The notes beneath the pieces are model-generated. The model was not told the origin of the DNA. It saw only the letters and a list, made by a program, of their open reading frames with translations, and made no database searches. 6,214 nt of DNA from Akkermansiaceae bacterium UBA4145 (GTDB lineage Bacteria; Verrucomicrobiota; Verrucomicrobiia; Verrucomicrobiales; Akkermansiaceae). Both the position numbers and the translations under genes were made by a program. Numbering within the stretch: the stretch's first letter is position 1; every line of letters starts with the position of its first letter. Where the stretch lies: contig DFWB01000167.1 in NCBI GenBank assembly GCA_002380675.1, forward strand, positions 2,569 through 8,782, written 5' to 3'. Positions 1 through 5,333 of this stretch are shown in pieces.

Positions 1-512
1 CCCGATAGTCCAAGATTCTGCCCCTGCCACTCACTTCCCCAGTCTCGCGTATTATCCCACCTCCTGTAGAAGCCGTCACCGGTGGTTCGTAGATGAAAAT
101 CCCCCGGACGAAATCCCGGGTAGAAGTCCTCCGCGACAGACTCGTTAAACCCGGGGACATCAAACCCGTTATGATTCATGATAGAATCAAAATAGACCCT
201 AATCCCAAAGCGATGAGCGACTTTGATCAGATTGAGGAGCTCTTGCTCAGTGCCATATCGAGTTCTCAACGACCCCCTCTGATCCTTGGAACCAAGGTCA
301 AAGCGATCAAACAGGTCATATCCGACTGAGAGAGATCCACCCGCCTTGGTTGGAGGAGGAATCCAGAGCGACTCATATCCAGCCTCAGCTATTTCCGGAA
401 TCTTATGGGTGAGTTCACGCCAACTGGTATTGAAGTATTGGAGCATCGCTTCTGCTCCGGACTGGGATGCAGTCAGGCACAGGCAAAGAGCGAGCCGCCA
501 GAGAGAGTTCAT
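1..512 (-). CDS. Secreted alpha-amylase family (GH13) glycoside hydrolase, 3' end beyond window
   Basis: Reading the minus strand from the ATG at 512-510 gives 170 codons open to the left edge, so the C-terminal part is outside the window. Residues 1-22 look like a Sec signal peptide (MNSLWR, hydrophobic LALCLCLTA, cleavage near SGAEA), so an exported or periplasmic enzyme is likely. Residues 40-115 match the start of a GH13 (beta/alpha)8 barrel: GYESLWIPPP at 45-54, GYDLFDRFDLG at 64-74, the helix with YGTEQELLNLIKVAHRFGI at 86-104, then YFDSIMNHNG at 107-116, which is conserved region I (Asp109, Asn113, His114). The catalytic Asp/Glu/Asp of regions II-IV would lie beyond the edge. An in-frame TGA 12 nt upstream fixes the start at this ATG, but no Shine-Dalgarno sequence is visible. 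The gene is divergent from mgtE. Family assignment is firm; alpha-glucan specificity is an inference and cannot be read from this fragment. Confidence 0.9.
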   Translation of the reverse strand, partial: MNSLWRLALCLCLTASQSGAEAMLQYFNTSWRELTHKIPEIAEAGYESLWIPPPTKAGGSLSVGYDLFDRFDLGSKDQRGSLRTRYGTEQELLNLIKVAHRFGIRVYFDSIMNHNGFDVPGFNESVAEDFYPGFRPGDFHLRTTGDGFYRRWDNTRDWGSEWQGQNLGLS

Positions 513-519
513 GCGGGTA

Positions 520-546
520 GATCAGCCGAAGCGAACGATCTGATCG
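520..546. promoter_or_regulatory. Inverted repeats in the amylase/mgtE divergent spacer (possible operator)
   Basis: The 133-nt spacer between the amylase ATG and the mgtE GTG contains GATCAG (520-525) and CTGATC (540-545) as inverted 6-bp arms 14 nt apart. Overlapping the right arm is an 11-bp palindrome, CGATCTGATCG (536-546), with a single central T. They sit 8-35 nt upstream of the amylase start, where an operator for a sugar-responsive repressor could lie. The arms are short and GATC-rich words recur by chance, so this is only a candidate. No convincing -35/-10 pair was seen for either divergent gene. Confidence 0.2.
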
Positions 547-645
547 AATACAGACTACCAGAAGGTAACTCGCGGCAAAGCAAAACCGAGCTATCTTGGC
601 GCGCTTTGGACTTCTCAAAATGAGCTCTCTTTCTAATCTATCCAT

Positions 646-2049
646 GTGGCGGACGAGGATCCTGAAATTTTGGAAGACTTGACACGGGCGGTTGCCGCAC
701 GTGACGGGAGCGCTTTCCTTTCAGCAGCGGAAAAGATTCACCACGCGGATCTGGCAGCCGCTTACGAGGACCTCTCCAGCAAAAGCCAGGCTTGGTTCGT
801 TCGAACTCTTCCCTCAGAGGCCTTTTCGGAAGTTATCGCCGAAATTCCAGACCCTCTGGTGGAAAAAGCTCTCGATTACCTTAAGCCAAGTCAGCAACGA
901 CAGGTTCTGGAAGAACTGCCTGACGACGATCGCGTCGACGTTCTGCAGGACGTTGAGGATGCCGGGAAACGGGAAAAATTGATCGGCCTTCTTGGCGAAT
1001 CCGAAGAACGAGAGCTCACGAGGACTCTGCTTGAATATCCTGAGGATACGGCCGGGGGACGAATGACAACCCAGATAGGTAACGTCTCGGTCGATATGAC
1101 CGTGAAAGAAGCCCTCGATCACCTTCGCCCTGACCTCGAAGATACAGAGACCCTGAGCAGAATCTTCGTCCATGACGCAAACAACCAGCTCGCAGGCAAG
1201 CTCAGGCTACGTGATCTAACATTCAATGCATGGCAGACCCCGGTGGGATCAATCATGCAACCCATCGAACACACTGTCCTCGCAGATACCGATCAGGAAG
1301 AGGCTTCCATCGCTGTATTGAAATATGACCTGTTTGCCTTACCAGTCGTGGATCAGGAAAACCGTCTGCTCGGAGTTATTACCTCTGATGACGCCATGGA
1401 GATCCTGAGCGAGGAGTCAACTGAGGATATCGAAAAACAGGCCGGACTAACCGGAGAACAGTCTGAGGAAGGCTATCTCAATACTCGGATCACCACTCAC
1501 TTCAGCCGGCGTGTGATCTGGCTCGTCGGTCTGGCCCTCCTATCTATCGCAGCCGGCGCGGTAATGTTCCGCTTTGAAGAAACCCTCAAGGGCATTCCCC
1601 TCCTCATGCTTTTCCTCCCAATGATCATTGCGGCAGGAGGAAACTCCGGAGGTCAGGCTTCCATGGTGGCGATCCGAGCCATGGCCCTGAACGAATTAAG
1701 TGGACGAGATACTCTTAAGGTCGCATGGAAAGAGCTCCGGCTCGGCGCGATGCTGGGACTCATTCTCGGGGCTGCAATTGCGGTTATTGCTATTTTTGTC
1801 CTTCCATTTTTCCACCCAGAGGTAGCTCCGGGCATCACTTTCCGGGCATTCGGATCAGCGGTCGCAGTGGCTCTCGCAGTTCAGGTTACAGCTTCCACCC
1901 TGATTGGCTCTCTTCTTCCTCTTGGGGCCTGCGCTATTCGCTTGGACCCCGCGGTCATAGCCGCACCGGCCGTCACTACGGTGGTAGACGTCTCTGGAAT
2001 GCTTATTTACCTGCTGGTAGCTAGCACGATGCTTGGCTTGGGTGGATAA
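646..2049 (+). CDS. mgtE: MgtE family magnesium transporter
   Basis: A 467-aa inner-membrane Mg2+ channel/transporter of full family length. Residues about 10-130 form the MgtE N superhelical domain (HHADLAAAYEDL at 32-43, repeated LPDDDRVDVL-type units). YPEDTAGGRMT at 131-141 leads into two CBS domains (about 135-255; VGSIMQPIE near 200-208, LFALPVVDQENRLLGVITSDD at 229-249). A linker (about 256-285) precedes five predicted membrane helices between about 288 and 465. Diagnostic membrane motifs are GGNSGGQAS (331-339) and LDPAVIAAPAVTTVVDVSG (433-451). Asp448 in TTVVDVSG aligns with the pore Asp (Asp432) of Thermus MgtE. In the family, the N and CBS domains bind cytosolic Mg2+ and close the pore. 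The start is GTG: an in-frame TAA lies 12 nt upstream and no other start fits. There is no Shine-Dalgarno, but TCTAAT at 632-637 resembles a -10 box close enough to give a very short or absent leader. No Mg2+ riboswitch fits in the upstream spacer. Confidence 0.96.
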   Translation: MADEDPEILEDLTRAVAARDGSAFLSAAEKIHHADLAAAYEDLSSKSQAWFVRTLPSEAFSEVIAEIPDPLVEKALDYLKPSQQRQVLEELPDDDRVDVLQDVEDAGKREKLIGLLGESEERELTRTLLEYPEDTAGGRMTTQIGNVSVDMTVKEALDHLRPDLEDTETLSRIFVHDANNQLAGKLRLRDLTFNAWQTPVGSIMQPIEHTVLADTDQEEASIAVLKYDLFALPVVDQENRLLGVITSDDAMEILSEESTEDIEKQAGLTGEQSEEGYLNTRITTHFSRRVIWLVGLALLSIAAGAVMFRFEETLKGIPLLMLFLPMIIAAGGNSGGQASMVAIRAMALNELSGRDTLKVAWKELRLGAMLGLILGAAIAVIAIFVLPFFHPEVAPGITFRAFGSAVAVALAVQVTASTLIGSLLPLGACAIRLDPAVIAAPAVTTVVDVSGMLIYLLVASTMLGLGG

Positions 2050-2139
2050 AGATTCTTGCTCTCTCCCCAAAGGGACGCCCCATCAGCTCTAGAACAAGTT
2101 CATATTCCGCTTTCAATCCGGGGCAACCTCCGCAAGATC

Positions 2140-2144
2140 GAGGA
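2140..2144 (+). promoter_or_regulatory. Ribosome binding site GAGGA of the DUF3500 gene
   Basis: GAGGA lies 4 nt before the ATG at 2149. It decides the start: a TTG at 2056 opens the same frame 31 codons earlier, but it has no ribosome binding site and would bury the signal peptide behind a charged extension. Confidence 0.7.
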
Positions 2145-2148
2145 CACT

Positions 2149-3168
2149 ATGAAGAAACACCTCGCTCTCGCTGTTGTTTTTCTCTCTGCCCCGCTTGTCC
2201 ATGCCGGAAACCCAGCTATGGAAATGGGTCGGGCAGCTCGAAACTTTCTCAAAGGCTTGACCCCTGAACAGAAAGCGAAGGCGACCTTCGAATTCTCTGA
2301 TGATGAACGCGAAAACTGGCACTTTATTCCATTGGACCGCAAGGGCCTCAAGCTCAGCGAACTCACTCCGGCCCAAACGCACTCTGCTTACGCCCTCCTC
2401 GCAAGTGGGCTGAGCCAGAAGGGAGTGTTGAACGCCACAAGCATCATGGGCTTGGAAGCCATCCTCGCGGAAATGGAAAATGACCCAGTGAGACGTGACA
2501 CTCAGAAATATTACATCGCGATCTTTGGCGATCCCTCGACCAAGCCAAAGAAAGGGGTCTGGGGTTGGCGCTTTGAAGGTCACCACCTCTCCCTCAACTA
2601 TACGATTGTAAACGGGAACGTCGTGGCCACCCCCGCATTCTTTGGAACAAATCCTGCCATCGTAAAGAAAGGGCCACTGAAGGGAACGCGACCCTTGGGC
2701 CGCCTGGAGGATCAGGCTCGAGCGCTTATGCAATCCCTGAAAGCAGCAGGCAAGAGTGCGGTCATCTCTGAGAAGCCTCCACGTGATATCCTCTCCAGTC
2801 AGGACCGCATTGCCAGCAAGCCAGAATCTCAGGGAGTGGCTGGTGGAGACATGAATGCTGAGCAGAAGAATATGCTGCTTGGAGTTCTTCGGGAATTTTC
2901 CAGCAACACCCGGGTTGAGGTAGCGCGACCAGCCATGGCAGAAATCGCTGGAGTAGTAGATAAATTACGCTTTGCCTGGGCTGGTGGCCTGAACAAGGGT
3001 GATCCTCATTACTTTCGCATCACGGATGAGGGAGCGTTCATGGTTGAATATGCCAACACTCAGAACGGAGCAAATCATGCTCATGCCGTTTGGCGCCTTT
3101 TTGAAGGAGACTTCGGCCGGGATATCCTCGGCGAACACCTTCAGAAAGAACACTCCGAGAAGAACTGA
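2149..3168 (+). CDS. Secreted DUF3500 family protein
   Basis: A 339-aa protein of the DUF3500 family (Pfam PF12006), to my knowledge without an established biochemical function. Residues 1-19 form a classical signal peptide (MKKH, hydrophobic LALAVVFLSAPLV, cleavage after VHA), so it is exported. Family landmarks in order: FLKGLTPEQKAKATFEF (33-49), NWHFIP (56-61), RKGL and ELTPAQ (64-76), WGWRFEGHHLSLN (138-150), a VVATPAFFGTNPA segment (158-170), FAWAGG (275-280), PHYFRI (286-291) and NTQNGANHAHAVWR (303-316). The conserved His, Asn and Trp clusters (His145-His146, His310, His312) could build a ligand or metal site, but that is inference. It follows mgtE by 99 nt on the same strand with no clear terminator between them, so read-through is possible, although nothing links the functions. 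The stop is 8 nt from the stop of the convergent ligase-family gene. Confidence 0.92.
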   Translation: MKKHLALAVVFLSAPLVHAGNPAMEMGRAARNFLKGLTPEQKAKATFEFSDDERENWHFIPLDRKGLKLSELTPAQTHSAYALLASGLSQKGVLNATSIMGLEAILAEMENDPVRRDTQKYYIAIFGDPSTKPKKGVWGWRFEGHHLSLNYTIVNGNVVATPAFFGTNPAIVKKGPLKGTRPLGRLEDQARALMQSLKAAGKSAVISEKPPRDILSSQDRIASKPESQGVAGGDMNAEQKNMLLGVLREFSSNTRVEVARPAMAEIAGVVDKLRFAWAGGLNKGDPHYFRITDEGAFMVEYANTQNGANHAHAVWRLFEGDFGRDILGEHLQKEHSEKN

Positions 3169-3176
3169 TCAGCCCT

Positions 3177-3842
3177 CTATCTGCGCTCCAGCCACGAAGC
3201 TTCTGAAAACTGGCGAACGAGCGCAGAGAAGCCCTCTCCGGCCGGTTCGACCTCCAGAGGCCTCACACTCCGAGCCAGCTCACCGGAAAGCCTGCTGAGG
3301 ATTTCGGCTCCGTCAGCGGAGTCTCCCAACAGAATACTTCCTTGGTGGAGCAACCCCTTTCGCGTCCGCCGCTGACCGGCTCCGGCAACCTTCTCACCAG
3401 ATTCGTCGACCAGATCCCACTCCACCGGCTTTTCAAAACACGAAGAGGAATCCACATCGGAATCCTGCCCGACAAGCTCTACCTCATGCCCGCTCTTCTT
3501 CAGGGCAATCACCAGCGCGGAATGGATCACGCGATAACTCTCTGCTCCCTTGGCTTTCGCTAGGTTATACGACCTGGGAACCACCAGAGTATAAGTGATA
3601 TCGTTCTGGTGATCGACAAGCCCACCTCCGGTTGCTCTCCGGACAAGAGACACGTCCGGCAAAACCTGCCGGGCCTCTTCCACCTCGCCAAAATACCCCA
3701 AACTTCCCCAATTTCCTTTCCAGTGATACGTGCGCAGAACAGGAATCTCCCGCCCCAACAACCAACTATCAACAGCCATATTCTCAGGACCGCTGCGAGC
3801 CACTGGGTCACACCAGAGTTCAAGATTTTCAAGCTCCAGCAT
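3177..3842 (-). CDS. Lipoate-protein ligase / octanoyltransferase family protein (LplA/LipM-like)
   Basis: A 221-aa cytoplasmic protein consisting of the BPL/LplA/LipB catalytic domain alone. Motifs: LRTYHWKGNWGSLGYF (36-51), the signature RRATGGGLVDHQNDITYTL (68-86), CFEKPVEWDLV (135-145) and EKVAGAGQRRTRKGLLHQGSILL (150-172). Lys151 aligns with the conserved lysine of LplA-type enzymes (E. coli Lys133). Cys135 sits where the LipM octanoyltransferase of Bacillus carries its acyl-accepting cysteine. The protein lacks the C-terminal accessory domain of E. coli LplA. It should attach lipoate or octanoate to lysines of E2/GcvH-type carriers; whether it is an ATP-dependent ligase or an octanoyl-ACP transferase is undecided, and the Cys/Lys pair favours LipM-like transfer. 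I chose the ATG at 3842 because it lies 7 nt after the upstream gene's stop and matches where the family begins; the open frame further upstream is a shadow of the chelatase gene. Confidence 0.85.
   Translation of the reverse strand: MLELENLELWCDPVARSGPENMAVDSWLLGREIPVLRTYHWKGNWGSLGYFGEVEEARQVLPDVSLVRRATGGGLVDHQNDITYTLVVPRSYNLAKAKGAESYRVIHSALVIALKKSGHEVELVGQDSDVDSSSCFEKPVEWDLVDESGEKVAGAGQRRTRKGLLHQGSILLGDSADGAEILSRLSGELARSVRPLEVEPAGEGFSALVRQFSEASWLERR
3180..3227. repeat. Stem-loop at the convergent gene ends
   Basis: TCTGCGCTC (3180-3188) and GAGCGCAGA (3219-3227) are perfect 9-bp inverted arms with an inner GCCA/TGGC pair (3191-3194/3211-3214). The structure covers the last codons of the ligase-family gene just past the DUF3500 stop. 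It could protect or slow the DUF3500 transcript's 3' end, since the 8-nt gap leaves no room for a terminator. There is no T run, and the bases are constrained by coding, so the role is uncertain. Confidence 0.25.
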
Positions 3843-3849
3843 ATCTTTC

Positions 3850-3854
3850 TCACC
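3850..3854 (-). promoter_or_regulatory. Ribosome binding site overlapping the chelatase stop codon
   Basis: On the minus strand GGTGA, which pairs with the anti-Shine-Dalgarno core, includes the TGA stop of the chelatase gene and lies 7 nt before the ATG of the ligase-family gene. This supports the start at 3842 and suggests that terminating ribosomes re-initiate on the downstream gene. Confidence 0.5.
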
Positions 3855-4722
3855 CGGCCTCAGGGGCAGGAACCTCTCCAGCGATCGGCTCTCCTGACAA
3901 CCCTTCTCCGAAGCGCTCGACAAGTAAATCCACAACCTCCGGATGCGTAGCAAAAAGACTGCTAGCAAAAGTTCGTAGACTCTCAGACTTCTTCTCTGCT
4001 TCCTGCCTGATCTCGGCAATGTCTCCCCCGGGCCCCGCGTGTCGCCCCGGCGAGATGAAGAGCATGGACAACACCACGTCATTTGTAAATTTCTCCTGAC
4101 CGAGTAAATTTTCGAGGAGAGGTTCGTTAAAAGCATATTCATCACCTTCCCGGCGTTCCATCGAAGATGCCACCACCACCGAGGCCTTATCTTTCAAGAC
4201 CTCAGCGAGCTGGCCCGCTACATGGTTGCGCACCTTGTTTACTGCGATCCGCGGAGTTCCATGATCGACGAGAGTCACAGCGGGACGAACGAGACCCTCC
4301 TCCTCGATCTTGCTCATCACCAAATCACCCAGAATACAAGCGACACGGGTATCTTCGGGCTCGTCGAGCTTAACCATTGAGGGCGCAACCCGCACCTCGA
4401 GCTCCGGCCATTCTTCACCCATCTCTCTGACCCGCTGGGGCAGGTATTCATAGATTGCCGCGGTGTGCCCAAAGAAGAACGGCACCACCAGGAAGGAACT
4501 CTGCCCAGTCTCTCTCTGTTTCCTGAGAAACGGCTCGAAAATCTGGGCAGGAGTTCCTCCCAGATCCGCCGGATCCACTTTGGTCGAGTGAAGGAGAGAG
4601 ACGGGATGAACCTCCCTGTCCAACCTCGATCCGAGGGCCTCTGCAATCCGCCGAAGACTCAGGGTTGATTCGGCACGATGCGAGCCATTATCTACAAGAA
4701 GTATACATGGATTCGGAGTCAC
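3850..4722 (-). CDS. CbiX/SirB-like tetrapyrrole chelatase, long two-half form
   Basis: A 290-aa soluble protein made of two similar chelatase halves, as in long CbiX proteins. The first half has ILLVDNGSHRAESTLSLRRI (7-26), LLHSTKVDPADLGG (43-56) and FLVVPFFFGHTAAIYEYLP (77-95). The second half has AVTLVDHGTPRIAVNKVR (148-165), ASSMERREGDEYAFNEPLLE (185-204) and LFISPGRHAGPGGDIAEI (221-238). In CbiX/SirB enzymes two histidines hold the metal (Co2+ or Fe2+) inserted into sirohydrochlorin. The second half keeps both (His154 in DHGT, His228 in SPGRH). The first half has Asn12 in place of the first histidine but keeps His86. My recollection is that 'DNGS...SMERR' proteins form a recognisable subfamily annotated as cobalamin biosynthesis CbiX, so the change is probably subfamily-wide. 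The start is GTG (TGA is in frame 7 codons upstream, no alternative start) without a Shine-Dalgarno. Substrate and metal are not determined by the sequence. Confidence 0.82.
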   Translation of the reverse strand: MTPNPCILLVDNGSHRAESTLSLRRIAEALGSRLDREVHPVSLLHSTKVDPADLGGTPAQIFEPFLRKQRETGQSSFLVVPFFFGHTAAIYEYLPQRVREMGEEWPELEVRVAPSMVKLDEPEDTRVACILGDLVMSKIEEEGLVRPAVTLVDHGTPRIAVNKVRNHVAGQLAEVLKDKASVVVASSMERREGDEYAFNEPLLENLLGQEKFTNDVVLSMLFISPGRHAGPGGDIAEIRQEAEKKSESLRTFASSLFATHPEVVDLLVERFGEGLSGEPIAGEVPAPEAG

Positions 4723-4729
4723 TGGGACT

Positions 4730-4758
4730 ATCGTAGCCCATCATCTCCATATGTCCAA
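4730..4758 (-). promoter_or_regulatory. Candidate promoter giving a leaderless chelatase mRNA
   Basis: On the minus strand TTGGAC (4758-4753) and TACGAT (4735-4730) are 17 nt apart, a standard sigma-70 spacing. The -10-like hexamer matches TATAAT at 4 of 6 positions; the -35-like hexamer matches only at TTG. The -10 ends 7 nt before the GTG start, so transcription would begin at or near the start codon. This agrees with the absence of a Shine-Dalgarno, but both hexamers are imperfect. Confidence 0.25.
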
Positions 4759-4833
4759 ATGTGATGGCACCGGAATTGAAAACACCATATTCCTGTCGTT
4801 TCCTCTCAGGGCAAGCGGTTGAACCCACTACCC

Positions 4834-5253
4834 TTACTCCCCTGCGCCCTCTCTCTCCAGAAGGTCTTCCCGGGGGTAGGTGCCTGCTGAAATTTCAACG
4901 CCTTCAGGAACGATTCCCATCGATGTAAATTCTTTCACGAGCCTCTTCCCTGCCTCGAGATCGAGGCCCACAGCCAACTCCACCTCAACGATCTCGGGAG
5001 GATCACCTTGGCTGGTGACCCCTGCTAGATAACCAGCCTTCCGCTCCCGAAGGATTGAGTCTATCTGATCACCTTTGTCGCCAAAATCATTCAGCAAGTT
5101 TGCCCCGGGGTAGGAAAGCCAGATGAATTCTACGAACGTTGATTCATAACTTGGACTCTCCGTCCGACTCCGAAGCCACATCGTTATTCCTGCTGCAAGC
5201 CCAAGGATAACCACCCCAAACACCAGCACCCTCACACGTAAAAATCCTCTCAT
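4834..5253 (-). CDS. Small single-pass membrane-anchored protein of unknown family
   Basis: A 139-aa protein I do not recognise. Residues 1-30 have a basic start (MRGFLRVR) and one hydrophobic helix, about 9-26 (VLVFGVVILGLAAGITMW), followed by RSR; this is probably an uncleaved signal anchor with the rest outside the cytoplasm. The soluble part has a beta-like segment FVEFIWLSYPG (40-50), an acidic stretch with GDKGDQIDSILRERKAGYL (58-76), EIVEVELAVGLDLEAGKRLVKEFTSMGIVPEGVEI (87-121) and an acidic tail. The alternation of strands and helices (VEVELAVG, then helix, then VPEGVEIS) suggests a small ferredoxin-like alpha/beta fold, which is an inference. The start is ATG at 5253, backed by a well-spaced ribosome binding site; a TTG two codons earlier would sit directly against that site. 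It follows the YfbK-like gene by 80 nt on the same strand and may share its transcript. Confidence 0.72.
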   Translation of the reverse strand: MRGFLRVRVLVFGVVILGLAAGITMWLRSRTESPSYESTFVEFIWLSYPGANLLNDFGDKGDQIDSILRERKAGYLAGVTSQGDPPEIVEVELAVGLDLEAGKRLVKEFTSMGIVPEGVEISAGTYPREDLLEREGAGE

Positions 5254-5259
5254 TAACAA

Positions 5260-5264
5260 CCTTT
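5260..5264 (-). promoter_or_regulatory. Ribosome binding site AAAGG of the small membrane protein
   Basis: AAAGG on the minus strand lies 6 nt before the ATG at 5253-5251. It rules out the TTG at 5259-5257, which would leave no spacer. Confidence 0.6.
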
Positions 5265-5277
5265 AGCTTCAGGCTAG

Positions 5278-5304
5278 AAAAATACTACCTGATTTCAATC
5301 CAGG
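5278..5304 (-). terminator. Weak candidate terminator after the YfbK-like gene
   Basis: On the minus strand a short hairpin (CCTG/CAGG plus ATT/AAT with one bulged G; 5304-5288) is followed by TAGTA and then five T residues (5282-5278). The stem is short and AT-rich inside, and the T run is 5 nt away, so at best this is an attenuating terminator between the YfbK-like gene and the small membrane gene. Confidence 0.25.
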
Positions 5305-5333
5305 ACAGATGATCTTACCTCAAAAGCCTTTCA

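Noticed and set aside
93..543. Plus-strand open frames at the left edge
   Set aside because: They are antisense to the GH13 coding sequence, which explains the whole stretch.
415..645. 76-codon minus-strand open frame covering the divergent spacer
   Set aside because: It overlaps the start of the amylase gene in another frame and resembles no protein; the spacer is better read as a regulatory region.
2056..2148. TTG-initiated 31-codon N-terminal extension of the DUF3500 protein
   Set aside because: It lacks a ribosome binding site and places a charged segment ahead of a textbook signal peptide; the ATG at 2149 has GAGGA at proper distance.
2050..2148. TCCC-CAAA-GGGA near 2067 as a terminator after mgtE
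   Set aside because: Only a 4-bp stem without a T run; not enough to call a terminator.
2113..2733. 206-codon open frame on the minus strand
   Set aside because: It is entirely antisense to the DUF3500 gene, whose family motifs are unmistakable; the minus-strand translation shows no family features.
3632..4099. 155-codon open frame on the plus strand
   Set aside because: It is antisense across the junction of the chelatase and ligase-family genes, Pro/Ser-rich, with no recognisable domain.
3843..4145. 101-codon N-terminal extension of the ligase-family protein
   Set aside because: It lies antiphase within the chelatase gene, has an Arg/Ser-rich low-quality composition, and the family domain begins at the ATG at 3842.
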